NCBI GenBank assembly: GCA_946699065.1 | Contig: CAMPDV010000110.1 | Location: 186,001-250,000, forward strand | Length of the DNA: 64,000 nt | Direction of reading: 5' to 3' | DNA from: Loxodes magnus | Lineage: Eukaryota; Ciliophora; Karyorelictea; Loxodida; Loxodidae | Shown here: positions 62,038 to 64,000 of the stretch, piece after piece | Layout of the letters: each line of letters starts with the position of its first letter | How positions within the stretch are numbered: position 1 is the stretch's first letter | Notes under the pieces: generated by a model | Told to the model about the DNA's origin: nothing | Databases searched by the model: none | The model's input: only the letters and a program-made list of their open reading frames with translations | Program-made: the position numbers and the translations under genes

Positions 62038-62967
62038 ATGGGAGCTTATTTGAGTAGTCCAAAGACTGAAAAAGCCACAGAAGAAGGAATTTTCTTGAAT
62101 AAATTTAAGTGGGCTGCTTCAAATATGTAGGGCTGACGTACTTCATAAGAAGATGCTCATTGTGCTATTGAATTAGATGAAAATACATGCTTATTTGGTG
62201 TTTTTGATGGCCATGGAGGCAAAGAGGCAGCTATCTGGGTTGCAAAATAATTACCAATTGAGCTTGTGAAAAATTAGAACTATAAGTAAGGAAATTATGG
62301 AGATGCTCTCAAAGAGACTTATCTACTTTTAGATAGGCTTATGGAAACTCCATCAGTTATGAAGGAACTATGAAATATCTAAAGAGACAATGAGCCATCT
62401 ATGCAAAATGTAGCAGAACAAAATTATTGGGATTTTTGCGGTGCAGGTTGTACGGCTGTTACTGCTCTTATTCACAAAAACAATTTATATGTAGCTAATG
62501 CGGGCGATTCGCGCTGTGTTCTAGGAAGAGGTGGACAGGCAGTAGATATGACATTTGACCATAAGCCAGATTCAGAAATTGAAAGAACTAGAATTTAAAA
62601 AGCAGGAGGCTAAGTTTATGATGGAAGAGTAAATGGAAATCTCAATTTATCTAGGTCTCTTGGAGATCTCGAGTATAAAAAAAACAAGAGTATCCCTTAG
62701 GAAGACCAAATGATTACAGCATTACCGGACATAAAAGTATAAGTACTTACTCAAGAAGATAAATTTATAGTAATGGCTTGTGATGGAATATGGGATATAA
62801 TGACTAACCAGTAATCAATAGAGTTTGTCTACTAGAAAAATAGAGAAAACAAAAAACTTACAGAAATATGTGAGTTAATGTTCGAATATTGTCTTGCTAA
62901 AGATGTAGGAGCTTCCTAGGGCTTAGGATGCGATAATATGACTGCTATTGTTGTTCAGCTAATTTGA
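62038..62967 (+). CDS. PP2C-type (PPM) protein phosphatase, 309 aa
   Basis: Metal-dependent Ser/Thr phosphatase. Motifs in order: [26 protein letters not shown], a [12 protein letters not shown] segment (cf. SGSTA), [59 protein letters not shown] and [11 protein letters not shown]. All metal-binding Asp/Glu/Gly positions appear intact, so it should be active. MGAYLS at the start suggests N-myristoylation, as in several PP2C proteins of alveolates. Intronless. The first motif alone demonstrates the code: its Gln residues are TAG and TAA and its Trp is TGA, while the gene stops at TGA. Confidence 0.96.
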
Positions 62968-64000
62968 GAAGAAATATTTTTAAAACTTTCCAAATATATT
63001 ACATCAATTAATTTTAACAATAATAAAATATTTATAATATCAAATCTACTTTATTCTTCTCCTTATTTCCTATCTTTTTCCTATATCAGCCTAGAAGCTA
63101 TCCACACTCTATCTATAAGCTATCGCATTATTTAACTTATAACTTTATATTCTTCTAGCATTTTCATGTCTCTCAAGTCAGTCGAAGAATAAAAGGTTTA
63201 AGTTCTATTTCTTCACAGTATTTGTACTATCTCATTACTCCTATTAATCTTAAAATGCTATAATCAATTTTCTCAAATTAAGCCCTAATTAAAATACTCG
63301 TTTGAAGTAGCCATTTTAAAATGAATGACTTAAAGTTTCAAATATTCATTAATTATACTTTAAAACTAGCAAAAGATGCGTATTTTTCTTAGTAGATTTT
63401 CTATTTATTATTATATAGCTTAATTATAGCAATCCAGTAAAAAGTCTAACTTACTATACCTTTATACTTATTTTTAACTACTCATTTTATCATTGCCTTA
63501 TATTTATATCCTCAGTTTAGTTGTAAGAGTAATAGTTAAATAAAGCTTTTAATGGAATTAAATTAAATTAGTAGTCAATTAAATAATATTCCAATCAAGC
63601 AATTATAAACTATCTATTAGATAATTAACATTGATGCATTAGGCTCTATTCATATTTGAAGTGTAAGTGCTATGTGCCCTATTATCTATTATATACTGAT
63701 CTATCCTCTAGTTAAATCACAGCATATTCTAAATATTCATAGATATTATTATAGCCTTAGACTAAATTAATAGTTATATGATTAAATCACTATCTTACTA
63801 TACTTAAATTAAAATAAAACTTACAGCATTAAACTTTAATTAAGCTATGTTGAAATGTATAATATTAACTACCTATATTTTATTAGGATAATTACTATTA
63901 ATTTAATAATAATAGTTTATTAGCTTAGATTCATTAGCAGCTGTTAGTATATCTTACGCTTTTAGAAGCTATTGTTTCTATCTAGATTTTAGTCACTTAA
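62968..64000. other. Intergenic to window end, nothing convincing
   Basis: AT-rich. From 63321 a plus-strand frame (MNDLKFQIFINYTLK) stays open with one TGA to the window edge, but it looks mostly like hydrophobic translated spacer. It cannot be judged without the next sequence. Confidence 0.4.

Noticed and set aside
1-64000. tRNA, rRNA, snRNA, telomere, transposon and virus-like elements
   Set aside because: No T-loop-like GTTCGA context outside coding regions, no terminal repeats, no transposase or polymerase motifs and no telomeric repeats were seen by eye; a covariance-model search would be the decisive test.
1-64000. Heterotrich (Condylostoma, table 28) origin
   Set aside because: No gene here ends at TAA or TAG and introns are not fixed at 15 nt; a karyorelict fits better, though the evidence is from one window.

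Overview
The window reads as nuclear DNA of a karyorelictean (Loxodes-like) ciliate. It is very AT-rich, and recognisable proteins appear only when TAA and TAG are read as Gln and in-frame TGA as Trp, while every recognised gene also ends at a TGA. That is NCBI table 27. Examples: the PP2C motif MQGWRTSQEDA is written with TAG, TGA and TAA, and the penicillin-amidase motif VHAQDRLWQM has TAA for Gln and TGA for Trp. Standard-code ORF calls give almost nothing true here. Introns are tiny (16 to 37 nt, GTAA...AG), and starts tend to sit in an A-rich context close to ATAAAAATG. The genus is inference; the code and the introns are seen directly.

Layout. 0.2-4.5 kb: minus-strand kinesin-14 and two small unknown genes. 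7-12 kb: two tandem Myb/SANT-like genes, weak small ORFs and a very divergent H2A-like histone. 12-18 kb: a coiled-coil gene, a small two-TM protein and a charged protein, with a long gene-poor stretch. 18.7-32.4 kb (all plus strand): a giant double-FHA protein with a heptapeptide repeat, an OFD1 homologue, an Atg18/WIPI PROPPIN, a small acidic/basic protein and an Aurora-type kinase with a long coiled-coil tail. 33-38 kb: a TMEM69/DUF3429-like mitochondrial membrane protein, a Gln/Ser-rich unknown and a HAD-like protein. 38-46.2 kb: a head-to-head small-gene pair, an EF-hand protein head-to-head with a penicillin amidase-family enzyme, a PPIH-type cyclophilin and a basic unknown. 46.8-53.2 kb: long-form tRNase Z, a Glu-tract protein and ribosomal protein eL33. 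54.7-63 kb: a kelch protein, a Sec22-like longin protein, another head-to-head pair and a PP2C phosphatase. The last kilobase has no recognised gene.

The mix is eukaryotic housekeeping and ciliary/centriolar biology (kinesin, OFD1, Aurora, FHA, tRNA and ribosome genes, autophagy, ER-Golgi trafficking). No operon, rRNA, tRNA, CRISPR, recognisable transposon or virus-like element was seen. Most CDS coordinates are supported by exact frame arithmetic from ATG to TGA after removing the introns given. Genes without homologues were called by frame openness and amino-acid composition and are marked as such. Three gene pairs have start codons only 7, 21 and 21 bp apart on opposite strands, which is one of the most distinctive features of the window.
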